This document shows positions 53,401 to 60,820 of a stretch of DNA of 64,000 bases, piece after piece; the first letter of the stretch is position 1, and each line of letters opens with the position of its first letter. The notes below the pieces were generated by a model, which made no database searches, was not told where the DNA came from, and saw nothing but the letters and a program-made list of their open reading frames with translations. The translations under genes and the position numbers were made by a program. The DNA comes from Virgibacillus ndiopensis (lineage in GTDB: Bacteria > Bacillota > Bacilli > Bacillales > Amphibacillaceae), in contig NZ_FZMZ01000004.1 of NCBI RefSeq assembly GCF_900187325.1, forward strand, positions 372,001-436,000, given 5' to 3'.

Positions 53401-53914
53401 CATATATATAGGTTAGATCCTCTAATTTGTTTGTAAGTGCTCCCTCACCTGTCTCCTTATGAATAAACTGATTAATATGTTCAATTTCCATACGAAGCAT
53501 TTCTGGTGTTATGCTGTAGCGCTTAAATTCTGTGATCATATTTTCCAGTTGGTCTAGGAATCCTTGCTTTTCCATCGCCTTTTGAAAAATATGCCATTCG
53601 GACTCTTTCTCCTCAATGATTTTCCTGAGCATCATTTGAACACCGATTGAGCTAATAAATTGTTTCGTCCCTCCACCAGTTTCCTGTAAAATACGCCACG
53701 CAAGACGAGAGAAGCTGAATACTTGCGTACGGATACTACCTTTAATCGTTTTATCACTAAATAAAGTATATTCTTGTTGAAAAGTCATTTGATCTGGAAC
53801 AATATAAAATATTGGGGGTCCTTGTGGATTAACGGTTAACTTTTCTTTAATTTCGTCAAGTGTTCTACCGCTTTTTCCAGTTCCAGCTTTTCCAAGTAAA
53901 AAACGTATCCCCAT
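50423..53914 (-). CDS. addB: ATP-dependent helicase/nuclease subunit B
   Basis: A 1163-residue protein. N-terminal P-loop LGKAGTGKSGRT (8-19), inactive helicase-like core, and a C-terminal nuclease with GRIDRVD and IIDYKSS. Iron-sulfur cysteines bracket the nuclease: CSYQHFAKY before it and CTFCPFHSVC after it, the known AddB 4Fe-4S staple. AddB recognises Chi. AAGGGGGAAAA precedes the ATG. Confidence 0.97.
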   Translation of the reverse strand: MGIRFLLGKAGTGKSGRTLDEIKEKLTVNPQGPPIFYIVPDQMTFQQEYTLFSDKTIKGSIRTQVFSFSRLAWRILQETGGGTKQFISSIGVQMMLRKIIEEKESEWHIFQKAMEKQGFLDQLENMITEFKRYSITPEMLRMEIEHINQFIHKETGEGALTNKLEDLTYIYEKLVYALQDKYIDSEDQLQLLAEKVKDAPLLNDAEIYIDGFHRFTPQELKVVEALLKKCKRVTVALTVDNPENIAMHELDLFYQTKETYHVLRTMALENNIAIEETVRLDPINGRFKDRPYFAHLEQYFDIRPAPVYEGDVPLQIAEAVHPRAEVEGAAQEIIRLVREEKYRYRDIAVFIRQTDSYHDLIDTIFRDYNIPVFIDEKRTMLNHSLIELIRSALDIAEGNWRYDAIFRVLKTGFIPSTDSNYPLTNDAIDELENYVLEYGIRSRDRWTSDKNWTFRRFRGFDQAAQTDSEKQIEQRINAYRKQVVQALQPFDEQIRNVSTVEDMCRVLYEWLESLGAAKRLEKMRKVYDDAGQIEKGREQEQVWNAVIQLLDEMVEIAGEETMKLSTFRSTMDAGFDSLKFSHVPPSIDHVIVGTIDRSRISGMKCAFLLGVNDGVWPMKPPSDGMINEREREILAGHGMQLAESSKRKLLDDWFYMYVAFTAAKDRLWISYPLSDEEGKAKMPSQLIKRIEELFPKCCDHLLLQDPDELTEADRFITTPVKTRSALTAQLSRNRKGYPVQPIWWYVLNWYMNNQPKFGTTYTILQSLYYQNKPINLSTETTEKLYPKQVKASVSRLEMYHRCSYQHFAKYSLGLEERKTYKLDAPDIGQLFHEALKKITEWIQEEGKNFAQLNKLDTDSYAHKAVTDLAPILQHQILHSSNRYKYIQQKLQEVIARAAFVLSEQARQSNFSPVGLELGFGENQTLSPVTLHLPNGFELMLRGRIDRVDKALNEEDLFLRIIDYKSSAKGLNLVEVYYGLALQMLTYLDVVLSQSEQWLGVKATPAGVLYFHVHNPMISAKQRMTDQDIDYEIFKKYKMQGLLLSNEEIVKMMDTSLNSGSSQIVPAGVKKNGGFYSHSKIADNDTFSKLQDHIHQLMVNAGIDMTAGGVHLNPYQHKQNIACTFCPFHSVCQFDPILEENNYRKLTDMRDDEILDKLRDGEGM

Positions 53915-54418
53915 GATTTTTCCCCCTTACTCGAACATTCATATAGTAAAGTTTTAATTATCTAAAAGACTGTTGCTTTTTTAAATGGCGAAATTTATTT
54001 AATAGTTGACATAAACCACGACTCAACTAAAAATTATTTTCGGTGCCCTGCTACCGCTACGGAAATACACTACACTTTCGCAGGCTCGCGATGAGCCTCT
54101 TCGTGAGAAACCCAATCACTGCGGGGGCTCATTGTCTTCGCTTTCCCGCAGGAGTCTCCGTGTATTTCCTTAACTCGTATTGTACTTGCTTTATAATAAT
54201 CTCATTTCATTTATAAGAAATAGAAAAGGATATATCTTCTTACAAGCAGCCCGTATACATGTAGACTCCTGGGGGATGAGAGGTTCTCTAGCCCCCCCAG
54301 GAAAGCGGAGTGTATACGGACTGCAGGGTAATAGCAACAAACTAAATAATCTTAATAAAACAAAACAAAGCTTCTATCTATTTTATCAAAGATAGAAGCT
54401 TTATTATACTGATTATAC
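53915..54418. other. Gene-free region filled by composite repeat copy C
   Basis: About 500 bases between addB and the signal peptidase gene, occupied by the repeat at 53971-54339. A hairpin (AGCTTCTATC/GATAGAAGCT, 54369-54401) near the right end is the likely terminator of the signal peptidase gene. Confidence 0.65.
53971..54339. repeat. Two-module dispersed repeat, copy C
   Basis: Module at 54061-54169 with perfect 10-bp inverted ends GGAAATACAC/GTGTATTTCC, then a linker (ATTTATAA...AATAGAAAAG) and a shorter module at 54246-54325 between GCAGCCCGTATAC and GTATACGGACTGC. The shorter module matches 17518-17625 in inverted orientation but lacks roughly 30 central bases. The outer ends are TGTTGC (53971) and GCAACA (54334-54339). 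Confidence 0.7.
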
Positions 54419-54970
54419 TCAATTACCAAAGCTTAACTGCGCTTGGGTAATTGGCCAATATTTTATGTCTACTTTTCCAACAAGTTGATCAACTGATATA
54501 AAACCAAATGATCGACTATCTAAACTATTTTCCCGATTATCACCCATTACAAATAATTTTCCTTCAGGTACTTTCGCCGATCCGGTTACACCTTTTAGTG
54601 TAAAATCATCTGTTAGCGGTGATGCCTTGCTTGCTTTTTTAAATGGATCGAGAAATTCCTCTTTAACGTATTCCCCATTTATATAAAGCTTATCATCTTT
54701 ATACTTTATTTCATCTCCAGGTAATCCAATTACCCGTTTCACATAATCTTCTCTTTTATTAGCATGAAATACAATTACATCGAAATGATCAACATTTTTT
54801 AAATCATAAATAACTTTATTTACCATGAGTAAATTTCCATCGTAAAGTGTTGGCTCCATTGACTTTCCATCCACCACATAACTAGCAAATAACACGGTTC
54901 GAAAAACAATTGCTAGCACCACAGCAAATAAAACAACAGATATAAGTTTACGATAATTAATTTTTTTCAT
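54419..54970 (-). CDS. sipV: Type I signal peptidase
   Basis: A 183-residue membrane protease with one N-terminal anchor (LISVVLFAVVLAIVF). The catalytic Ser is in DGKSMEPTL and the catalytic Lys in YVKRVIGLPGDE; MGDNRENSLDSRSFG is box E. It removes signal peptides of secreted proteins. The symbol follows synteny with B. subtilis sipV beside yhjE; other Sip paralogues are equally similar. GGAGG precedes the ATG. Confidence 0.88.
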   Translation of the reverse strand: MKKINYRKLISVVLFAVVLAIVFRTVLFASYVVDGKSMEPTLYDGNLLMVNKVIYDLKNVDHFDVIVFHANKREDYVKRVIGLPGDEIKYKDDKLYINGEYVKEEFLDPFKKASKASPLTDDFTLKGVTGSAKVPEGKLFVMGDNRENSLDSRSFGFISVDQLVGKVDIKYWPITQAQLSFGN

Positions 54971-55026
54971 CAGGATTTTCCTCCAGGGTTTAATTCTATC
55001 TTCAGCATACCCCGTTTAAGTTCGTC

Positions 55027-55680
55027 TTAATCCTGATTTTCTTCAGAAGTATCACTCAACTTTGATTTTTGTTGTAATTTTTTCTCAATAAATTTACCGA
55101 TTATCCAAAATAGTGTAATGCAAACAGCTACAATTATTGTCCGAATAGGATTTTCAGCAAATGAAGCAATACTTGCACCGACGTAAGCCATTGTAAAAAT
55201 CATAACCGATTTTCCTAATATAACAGCTAATGCAAATTGCTGGATACTAATTTTTGATAATCCTGCCACAACATTAATCACCGATGATGGCGAGAATGGA
55301 AAACACATTAATAAAAACAATGGTCCAAATCCATGCCTTTCAAGCCAATCTGTTACTTTATGTACCTGTTTGTTCTTACGAATAATCTTAAATATCCGTT
55401 TATCTCCGAGCTTTCGGATTATCATAAAAACGATGATCGCACCGAAACTTGACCCAAGCCACGATAATAGAAACCCTTCCAACAAACCATATGCTGCCGA
55501 ATTGGCAAATACAAACACAACCAACGGCAAGAATGGTAAAAACGCTTCTAAAAATGGCAGCAAAACGCCTGGCAGTGGACCTAATTTTTCATAATCATTC
55601 AGTAAATGCTGAATATAATCATCTAATCTGTCTTGCTCTATCATTATCTTCCAATTTGCTAAGATGTTGAATACATACAT
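55027..55680 (-). CDS. yhjE: TVP38/TMEM64 (DedA-like) membrane protein YhjE
   Basis: A 217-residue protein with five or six helices: FANSAAYGLLEGFLLSWLGSSFGAIIVFMIIRKLG, in pieces, and FLLMCFPFSPSSVINVVAGLSKIS are the VTT-domain hallmarks. Such proteins act as lipid scramblases or transporters. It lies upstream of the signal peptidase gene, as yhjE-sipV in B. subtilis. GAGGGG precedes the ATG. Confidence 0.88.
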   Translation of the reverse strand: MYVFNILANWKIMIEQDRLDDYIQHLLNDYEKLGPLPGVLLPFLEAFLPFLPLVVFVFANSAAYGLLEGFLLSWLGSSFGAIIVFMIIRKLGDKRIFKIIRKNKQVHKVTDWLERHGFGPLFLLMCFPFSPSSVINVVAGLSKISIQQFALAVILGKSVMIFTMAYVGASIASFAENPIRTIIVAVCITLFWIIGKFIEKKLQQKSKLSDTSEENQD

Positions 55681-55902
55681 TTAGTTATTTCCCCTCACAC
55701 ATGTAACAGCGTCATAATTTACCATATTTATTAGTTTAACTATTTTCATTTTAATGTAAACAATTAAATTTTGATAGTAAAATTCGGTATATATAGCCTC
55801 TTTCTTCTCATTGTTTACAATTTCCATACTTTAGTAGTATATTTTTTACTCATTTTATCATATAATAGTCAAAAGAACATGTGTTCTATTGGAGGGGTTT
55901 TC

Positions 55903-56292
55903 TTGCGCTATCTTAGTGATGAAGAATTAAAATTAGGTTCACGCTTCTTATTTCTTTCGATGGCAATGGTAGTTATTCAACAAGACATTCAGCATATCCA
56001 AAAAGGTTCTTTTAAAATTAAGGAACCATACATGGAACTTTTGGAAAAAATGGCTTTTGAAGCAACAAACGAACGTAAGAAGCTACGTCAGGATATGCAG
56101 AAAAGAAATCTAAAAGTCGTTACATTACACAAAAATGATTCCTTTTCTTCTTTTCTTTTCCTTTGCCAAGGCCGTGAAGAAAAACGAAATTATTTTAATC
56201 CTGCGATCAGAAAAAAAGTAGAAGCAATTGTTCAGGAACTTATGCATAAGGCTCTGCCACCATATCCACAGTATGCTTCTGCAGATACTTAA
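55903..56292 (+). CDS. yhjD: YhjD-like protein
   Basis: A 129-residue soluble protein starting with TTG behind GGAGGGG: RYLSDEELKLGSRFLFLSMAMVVIQQDIQHI, in pieces, FKIKEPYMELLEKM, and LFLCQGREEKRNYFNP. It is helical and basic. The position between yhjE and comK, as in B. subtilis, supports YhjD. The function is unknown. Its last 50 bases overlap the convergent comK remnant. Confidence 0.7.
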   Translation: MRYLSDEELKLGSRFLFLSMAMVVIQQDIQHIQKGSFKIKEPYMELLEKMAFEATNERKKLRQDMQKRNLKVVTLHKNDSFSSFLFLCQGREEKRNYFNPAIRKKVEAIVQELMHKALPPYPQYASADT

Positions 56293-56608
56293 TACGATTA
56301 TCTAGTAGGTAGCGAAATTGTGCCGTCCGCTGTACTTGATTTAACATTGAACCAAACGAAATTTCCAGTGTAATTCTTTTTCCATTTTTAAATAGTACTT
56401 CTGTGCATTGATTGGCGGCGTTATGAATAGTTTCAATATGGGAATGTGCAATCCATGAGCATTTAGAGCTTGTCGGTGAGGTTGTGGGAAAATAATACAT
56501 GCCACTGGCAGGATCAATGCATATGGGTGCTTTATGTGTAATACCGCAAATATCTCGTGTTCCTTCTTGCCTTCCTTCGTGGGTTATGAAAGTACTAAGT
56601 AATATATG
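56240..56608 (-). pseudogene. comK: comK 3' fragment (competence master regulator), cut off by a prophage
   Basis: The frame reads EGRQEGT...GITHKAPICIDPASG, FPTTSPTSSKCSW, VLFKNGKRITL, GSMLNQVQRTAQFRYLL and ends at 56240. These are ComK blocks (compare GRKAGT, ISHKPPI, FPTLSST, QVYRTA in B. subtilis). About 120 C-terminal residues remain; the N-terminal third, including the start, is missing. The upstream frame passes into a tRNA-like sequence and then stops at a TGA. An ATG at 56498-56500 lies inside the conserved core and is not a real start. Synteny yhjD-comK agrees. Confidence 0.85.
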
Positions 56609-56609
56609 A

Positions 56610-56630
56610 GTTCGAATCCCACCTTCTCCG
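56610..56630 (+). other. tRNA-Ser 3'-end-like sequence at the prophage junction (candidate att core)
   Basis: GTTCGAATCCCACCTTCTCCG reproduces the T-loop, 3' T-stem, acceptor arm and discriminator of a tRNA-Ser whose 5' end would be GGAGAAG. The 5' side of the T-stem is not matched, so only the 3' end is present, as expected for an attachment core carried by a tRNA-targeting phage. Confidence 0.65.
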
Positions 56631-56729
56631 TCTGGATATTTTTTAGATTTATTAATAAGTCAAACGGCATAATATCAAGTGTTCAAGCATACTATGGTAT
56701 TTTGCAATAAGTGTATATTTTTAATAGAT

Positions 56730-56753
56730 TGTTACCACAAATGTTACCACAAA
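56730..56753 (+). repeat. Tandem 12-bp direct repeat near the att core
   Basis: TGTTACCACAAA occurs twice with no spacer, 100 bases from the tRNA-like core. Such repeats near an attachment core are often arm-type integrase sites. Confidence 0.55.
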
Positions 56754-56787
56754 AAAAGAAGGGGTGATTTTACGCCCCTTCTTTTTT
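56754..56787. terminator. Bidirectional terminator at the prophage end
   Basis: AAAAGAAGGGGTG pairs (one wobble) with CGCCCCTTCTTTT around a 6-base loop; long A and T runs on both sides. It ends the lipoprotein gene and shields comK. Confidence 0.85.
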
Positions 56788-56790
56788 TCT

Positions 56791-57453
56791 TTATTCAAAT
56801 GAAAGTTTATATTCAAACTCCCCAAACACTTCATCTGAAGTGTCATAATCAACGCCCTTATCAAATACAAACCTAACATCCGTGATATCGGGATTCTTTA
56901 TAACAAAGCTTTGTACATACTCCAATTCAACATCAGCGAATATCGGTTCATAAACGTTTACGTTTCTCACGAAATCGACTTCAGTGACATTAAACTGTTC
57001 GTTTTGGTCCGTGATAACGTGGGTTAATCCATTCCAATAAATATCGTGACCACTTGTATTTTTCAAATTGTACCTCACTTGGATAGTTTTTAACCCATCC
57101 TTGCCACTTATAGGGGAAAATTGACTGACGTACTGAGTAAATTCTTGAGTCATATCATCTCGGCTTAAAACTTTAACATCAAGGAATTCAACTTTTATAG
57201 GATCTTCTTTAATGTTTTCGTCTATTGTTTTTATCTTTTCTAATGTCACAATGCCCGTTTGATCAGTTGTAGATTCACCGATTTTGGTTAATACTTGATC
57301 GTCCTTTTGTTTATCCTCACTTTTATCTTCTTTTTCAGTGGTTTCATTTTTAACAGCTTCTGTCTCTGTATCTTCTGATTTGTCATTGGTAGCTTCTTTA
57401 TCAGAACAAGCAGCTAGTAATATTAGTGCAACAATAAGTAATATCTTTTTCAA
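56791..57453 (-). CDS. Prophage-encoded lipoprotein
   Basis: The TTG at 57453 behind AAAAGGGGG gives 220 residues: leader KKILLIVALILLAAC with lipobox LAAC (C18 region), an acidic/Lys spacer of about 45 residues, then a beta-rich domain (VRYNLKNTSGHDIYWNG, EPIFADVELEYVQSFVI). The latter resembles the Ig-like DUF4352/5067 domains of Gram-positive lipoproteins. In a prophage's accessory zone it may alter the host surface, for example superinfection exclusion. Confidence 0.7.
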   Translation of the reverse strand: MKKILLIVALILLAACSDKEATNDKSEDTETEAVKNETTEKEDKSEDKQKDDQVLTKIGESTTDQTGIVTLEKIKTIDENIKEDPIKVEFLDVKVLSRDDMTQEFTQYVSQFSPISGKDGLKTIQVRYNLKNTSGHDIYWNGLTHVITDQNEQFNVTEVDFVRNVNVYEPIFADVELEYVQSFVIKNPDITDVRFVFDKGVDYDTSDEVFGEFEYKLSFE

Positions 57454-57497
57454 ACTAAAGTCCCCCTTTTCTGTATCTAATTCTACATTGTTTATCG

Positions 57498-57734
57498 TCA
57501 TTCCTCTATTGATTTTAAATATTCCTTCCTATAATCCTTGCAAATCAAAGAAGGTGGCACATACACTTTATCAACTTTATCTATACTTAATATCTCTTGC
57601 CATGTAATACCCTGGTCCAACAATTCAATTAACTCTCTATTCTTTTTATGTTGCCGTTTCATATTTCTATACGCTTGCACAAGGCAAAAAGATTCATGTG
57701 CCATATACAATGTGAAGATACTAATAAATAACAT
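57498..57734 (-). CDS. Small phage protein with N-terminal hydrophobic segment
   Basis: A 78-residue protein behind AGGTGTGAAGC: a hydrophobic start (LFISIFTLYMAHES), a basic helix (RNMKRQHKKNRELIEL) and a polar C-terminus. It overlaps the end of the replication-relaxation gene by 14 bases. Not recognised. Confidence 0.5.
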   Translation of the reverse strand: MLFISIFTLYMAHESFCLVQAYRNMKRQHKKNRELIELLDQGITWQEILSIDKVDKVYVPPSLICKDYRKEYLKSIEE

Positions 57735-58320
57735 GCTTCACACCTGCTTTTTTACAAGCTTCTCTTAATTTATTTTTACGAAATTCTGATAAAGAGTGCC
57801 AAATCAATATAGGTGTGTGGTTGAACTGTTTAAATATCACGTTGGATAACTCTCTATATTTAGCTATCTTTTCAATGTTGGTTTTCATTGTTTGTTGGTT
57901 ATCAATTTCCACAAAGTGAAATTCACCACGTTTTTTAAAGGTTGCATCTGGAATTAGTTTATTATCTCCCCAAGTGACCGGTCTCTCCTTATACCACTCT
58001 TTAGGCATTCCTAATTTTATATATAAATCATTCCGCATTAGTGTATGAGTGATCCAGGACTTTTTAAGATCACCTTGCTTTGAACCAATCCTTTGCTTTC
58101 CCCGATTTGACAAATAATATATCTTCTTTTCATAACGTGCAGCATTAATTAACTTCTCCTTTTCCATGCATTGCAGAATTCTTTGAGCGTTACGATCTCC
58201 ACCTAGATTATTAATTATCTGAAGCTGTTCTCTTGTGGCATAAGTCAGATTATCCAAAGATAACATGATCTGTTCGTGTCTCAGGTTTTTCTTTTGCTGT
58301 TGTGCTAACAAAATAATCAC
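57721..58320 (-). CDS. Replication-relaxation family protein
   Basis: A 199-residue DNA-binding-type protein: winged-helix segment LDNLTYATREQLQIINNLGG then ARYEKKIYYLSNRGKQRIG, followed by a nuclease-like core (LIPDATF, FHFVEIDNQQTMKTNIEKIAKY). Such proteins (Rep_relax group) are usually encoded beside an FtsK-like ATPase on plasmids and integrative elements of Bacilli, as here. The start overlaps the FtsK gene; an internal ATG at 58266 is an alternative. Confidence 0.75.
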   Translation of the reverse strand: MIILLAQQQKKNLRHEQIMLSLDNLTYATREQLQIINNLGGDRNAQRILQCMEKEKLINAARYEKKIYYLSNRGKQRIGSKQGDLKKSWITHTLMRNDLYIKLGMPKEWYKERPVTWGDNKLIPDATFKKRGEFHFVEIDNQQTMKTNIEKIAKYRELSNVIFKQFNHTPILIWHSLSEFRKNKLREACKKAGVKHVIY

Positions 58321-59386
58321 CTAACCTTTCTTTAATTTCCTCTTTACTTATAAAAGGGGTCTGCACTAAATATTCATCCACTGTTTTATATATTGCTCTT
58401 CCTGGATACTCCAACTTCTCTGCTCCTGGTTGGTCGATAGCAACTCCTGATTGCACAGATGTTGTGAGTCTAAACGATACCCTTGCAACCGCATTTGCTT
58501 TAATTTGATTATTTAATATCTCTGCAGTAGGGTATTGCGTTCCAAATATCATTTTATAACCGATTTGCCCAGCAACTCTTGCTACATAACTCATAATTCT
58601 TTGGCAGCCTTTTACATATTCTTTGTCATCATCTGACATTGTAGGACTAGGAGCCAATTCTCCCGCCTCATCAATAATGATTATTTTTCTTGTTGGTATG
58701 TTTCCTTCTTTTGCATTTTCCGCATCAATGGATTTTAAATAATCCATATCCTTTTCAATGTCTTTTTTAACCATAGAAAGAGCCTGGTAAGATTCTTTAT
58801 AATTCCCGGCCATAATTTTGACTTGTTTTAAATTTCTATAACGATGAAAAGCTAAACCACCTTTTAAATCTAAAATATAAAACTCTACACCATTAGGATT
58901 ATTTTCAATTAGATGTGTCATCATCATTCTCATAAACACCGTTTTGCCCCATGTTGTTGAACCAGCAACAATCATATGTGGAATTGTATCGAAATCATGA
59001 TAAATAACCCCTTCTTGTGACATTCCAACCGGAATAGACCAATTACCTTTTAATTTAAATAAAGCATAAGGATAGCTCTTATTTAACTTTTGGTTGTATA
59101 CGTTGATATGAAGCTTAGTATTCGTAAAGGATATTTTAACTGGCCTGTTCAATACCTTCTCCAGAACCTCTAGCCTCGGGTCGTCAACTAATCCATATGG
59201 AACATGATACGTATATAAGGTGGATGTTTTAGTTTTGTGAGTTTTAAATAATTTTGGTTCATGATCTCCGACTTTGTAATTAATATTCCTGAATGTGTGT
59301 TGAATTTTTTCTTTGTCATTTTTGTTCCACTTTGCAGCAGCGTAAATAATAAAACTAGCCAAGCCACCGCCGATCAATAAATCCAT
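58250..59386 (-). CDS. FtsK/SpoIIIE-type ATPase of the prophage
   Basis: A 378-residue protein with a single N-terminal hydrophobic segment (LLIGGGLASFIIYAA) and one motor domain. Walker A GSTTWGKT lies near 142-149 and Walker B IIIIDEAGEL near 245. It lacks the gamma DNA-reading domain of FtsK. Homologues paired with replication-relaxation proteins move or help replicate mobile DNA; in a prophage's late end this is an unusual pairing. GAGGTGCGAAC precedes the ATG. Confidence 0.85.
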   Translation of the reverse strand: MDLLIGGGLASFIIYAAAKWNKNDKEKIQHTFRNINYKVGDHEPKLFKTHKTKTSTLYTYHVPYGLVDDPRLEVLEKVLNRPVKISFTNTKLHINVYNQKLNKSYPYALFKLKGNWSIPVGMSQEGVIYHDFDTIPHMIVAGSTTWGKTVFMRMMMTHLIENNPNGVEFYILDLKGGLAFHRYRNLKQVKIMAGNYKESYQALSMVKKDIEKDMDYLKSIDAENAKEGNIPTRKIIIIDEAGELAPSPTMSDDDKEYVKGCQRIMSYVARVAGQIGYKMIFGTQYPTAEILNNQIKANAVARVSFRLTTSVQSGVAIDQPGAEKLEYPGRAIYKTVDEYLVQTPFISKEEIKERLGDYFVSTTAKEKPETRTDHVIFG

Positions 59387-59506
59387 GTTCGCACCTCTAT
59401 TCGGTTTATATTTAGTAAAACGAATATACGGTTGTTGTTAGATCAATAGTTTGATAGACAAAGACAAGTAAGAAAAATTATTTCATAAAAAGAAGGAATG
59501 AATGAA

Positions 59507-59644
59507 ATGAATGATGGAACGGACGAATTTTTAAAATGCATGTGCTTGCGACTATTCATTTGTATATTCGCTTGTAGTAATAGTATAGTCAGTTTTTTAA
59601 AATGTATACCTAAAAATATAAATAAATTTAAACTAATTATATAA
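59507..59644 (+). CDS. Possible small ORF with Cys-rich hydrophobic core
   Basis: A 45-codon frame behind AGAAGGA, nine bases before its ATG: NDGTDEF, LKCMCLRLFICIFACS, then a basic end. It may encode a single-helix peptide. Evidence is only the ribosome site and composition. Confidence 0.3.
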   Translation: MNDGTDEFLKCMCLRLFICIFACSNSIVSFLKCIPKNINKFKLII

Positions 59645-59689
59645 AGGTTTTTATATCATAAATGTGGAAATGATTATATAGGTGATGAT

Positions 59690-59887
59690 ATGAAAAGTCG
59701 TATCGGTTATTGGATTGAAATTAGAGGATATAAAAAAGTATGGGTGGCTAAACAAATAGGAGTTAGCCATGTAGTATTATCAAGATGGATTAATGATGTT
59801 AGCATACCGTCATTGGTTAATTGTTTTAAACTAGCCGACCTCCTAAACTGCAAAGTAGATGATCTGTACGAAAGAACATCAAAATAA
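59690..59887 (+). CDS. XRE-family helix-turn-helix protein
   Basis: A 65-residue single-domain Cro/CI-type DNA-binding protein: VAKQIGVSHVVLSRWINDVSIPSLVNCFKLADLL, in pieces, then KVDDLYER. It has no sensor domain, so it probably acts as a small repressor or activator, likely of the divergent genes. GGTGATG precedes the start. Confidence 0.85.
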   Translation: MKSRIGYWIEIRGYKKVWVAKQIGVSHVVLSRWINDVSIPSLVNCFKLADLLNCKVDDLYERTSK

Positions 59888-59908
59888 AAAAGCCCCTCGT
59901 ATGAGGGG

Positions 59909-60238
59909 TTAATCTATATACACATCTAACACATTATCTAATTTTATTTCTTTACCATCATTAAGTTTTATTTTGCTTGTATCTATCTTCACCAATTTAC
60001 CCTTCGCAGTTAAATAATCACCATTATCAAAATGTTTAACCTCAACAGTCAGATCATTATGCAGTGCGCATTGTAATTTAAAACCAATGTCTAATTTCTG
60101 CTGTTCATCCAGGATCGGTTTTGTCTTTTTGAGCAATTCTTTTTGATGTTCACGGATCCGCTGCTTATGCTCTGGCAACATCATCCTAGTTGATTCCCAC
60201 ATTAAATTAAGACCAGGAGTCAATTTGTTTGGTTTCAT
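59909..60238 (-). CDS. YolD-like protein
   Basis: A 109-residue YolD family protein: MMLPEHKQRIREHQKE, KPILDEQQKLDI, then a beta-rich C-terminus (GKLVKIDTSKIKL, DNVLDVYID). YolD proteins are encoded with the Y-family polymerase subunit UvrX on SPbeta-like phages and respond to DNA damage; no UvrX is visible here. It follows the WYL gene by one base, behind the same SOS box. Confidence 0.8.
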   Translation of the reverse strand: MKPNKLTPGLNLMWESTRMMLPEHKQRIREHQKELLKKTKPILDEQQKLDIGFKLQCALHNDLTVEVKHFDNGDYLTAKGKLVKIDTSKIKLNDGKEIKLDNVLDVYID

Positions 60239-60240
60239 CT

Positions 60241-60459
60241 CTATGCCCCCATTCGCTTTCTAATTGATCCAACGGACAAGATATTATCTAATTTAAAGGT
60301 GCGTACTTTCTTTTTCTGATAACAGTAAGCCAAGACCATACCCCCATTTATTTTGAGTACACGAATAATCCGTTGCGAAATATGATTATCTGCAGCAAGG
60401 TAAATCATTTCAATTTTTTCTTTATTATCAATCGAACGTATAAGTAATCCTTTCATCAT
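60241..60459 (-). CDS. WYL-domain-like small protein
   Basis: A 72-residue protein that is little more than a WYL beta-barrel: EKIEMIYLAADNHISQRIIRVLKINGG, in pieces, VLAYCYQKKKVRTFKLDNILSV. WYL domains bind nucleic acids and regulate defence and phage genes. AAGGTGG precedes the ATG. It is the first gene behind the LexA-type box. Confidence 0.7.
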   Translation of the reverse strand: MMKGLLIRSIDNKEKIEMIYLAADNHISQRIIRVLKINGGMVLAYCYQKKKVRTFKLDNILSVGSIRKRMGA

Positions 60460-60472
60460 AAGACCACCTTTT

Positions 60473-60488
60473 CAGAACAATTGTTCTT
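60473..60488 (-). promoter_or_regulatory. SOS (LexA/DinR) box of the WYL-YolD operon
   Basis: AGAAC-AATT-GTTCT is a perfect palindrome with the Bacillus SOS core GAAC-N4-GTTC, 14 bases upstream of the WYL start. Confidence 0.75.
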
Positions 60489-60601
60489 ATTATATCATAA
60501 AACACGAACACGTATGCGGTTATTTTGTTAGAAATTTTTTCTTATTTTATGACACCAAAAACCCTTCTCATTTCGATTATAGGTTTAGGAGGGGATTTCT
60601 T

Positions 60602-60820
60602 ATGGAGAAAAAATTAGAAAATCATATTGCAGGATTTGGTACATTGAAGGATATGCAGCATTTGGAGGATGATTACTATGGAGAATGCACGGATGCAGGA
60701 ATGACAGTAAGGTGGCGGAGTGCTTATGATGATACTCCTAGTAAGAAGGAATGTGATGAGTTGAGTGCGGAGTTGTCTGGGGAAGTTGTTGTCTACAAAA
60801 TAAAAAAGCCTCTTAATTGA
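60602..60820 (+). CDS. Small phage protein
   Basis: A 72-residue acidic protein behind AGGAGGGG: HIAGFGTLKDMQHLEDDYYGECTDAGMTVRWRS, in pieces, ending ELSGEVVVYKIKKP. A hairpin AAAAGCCTC/GAGGCTTTT overlaps its stop. Not recognised. Confidence 0.65.
   Translation: MEKKLENHIAGFGTLKDMQHLEDDYYGECTDAGMTVRWRSAYDDTPSKKECDELSAELSGEVVVYKIKKPLN

Noticed and set aside
56240-56500. Complete 86-residue ComK-like protein from the ATG at 56498
   Set aside because: Homology to ComK continues upstream of that ATG without a break, so it is an internal Met of a truncated gene.
56610-56630. Intact tRNA-Ser gene
   Set aside because: Only the 3' end matches; there is no 5' acceptor strand, D-arm, anticodon arm or variable arm to its left.
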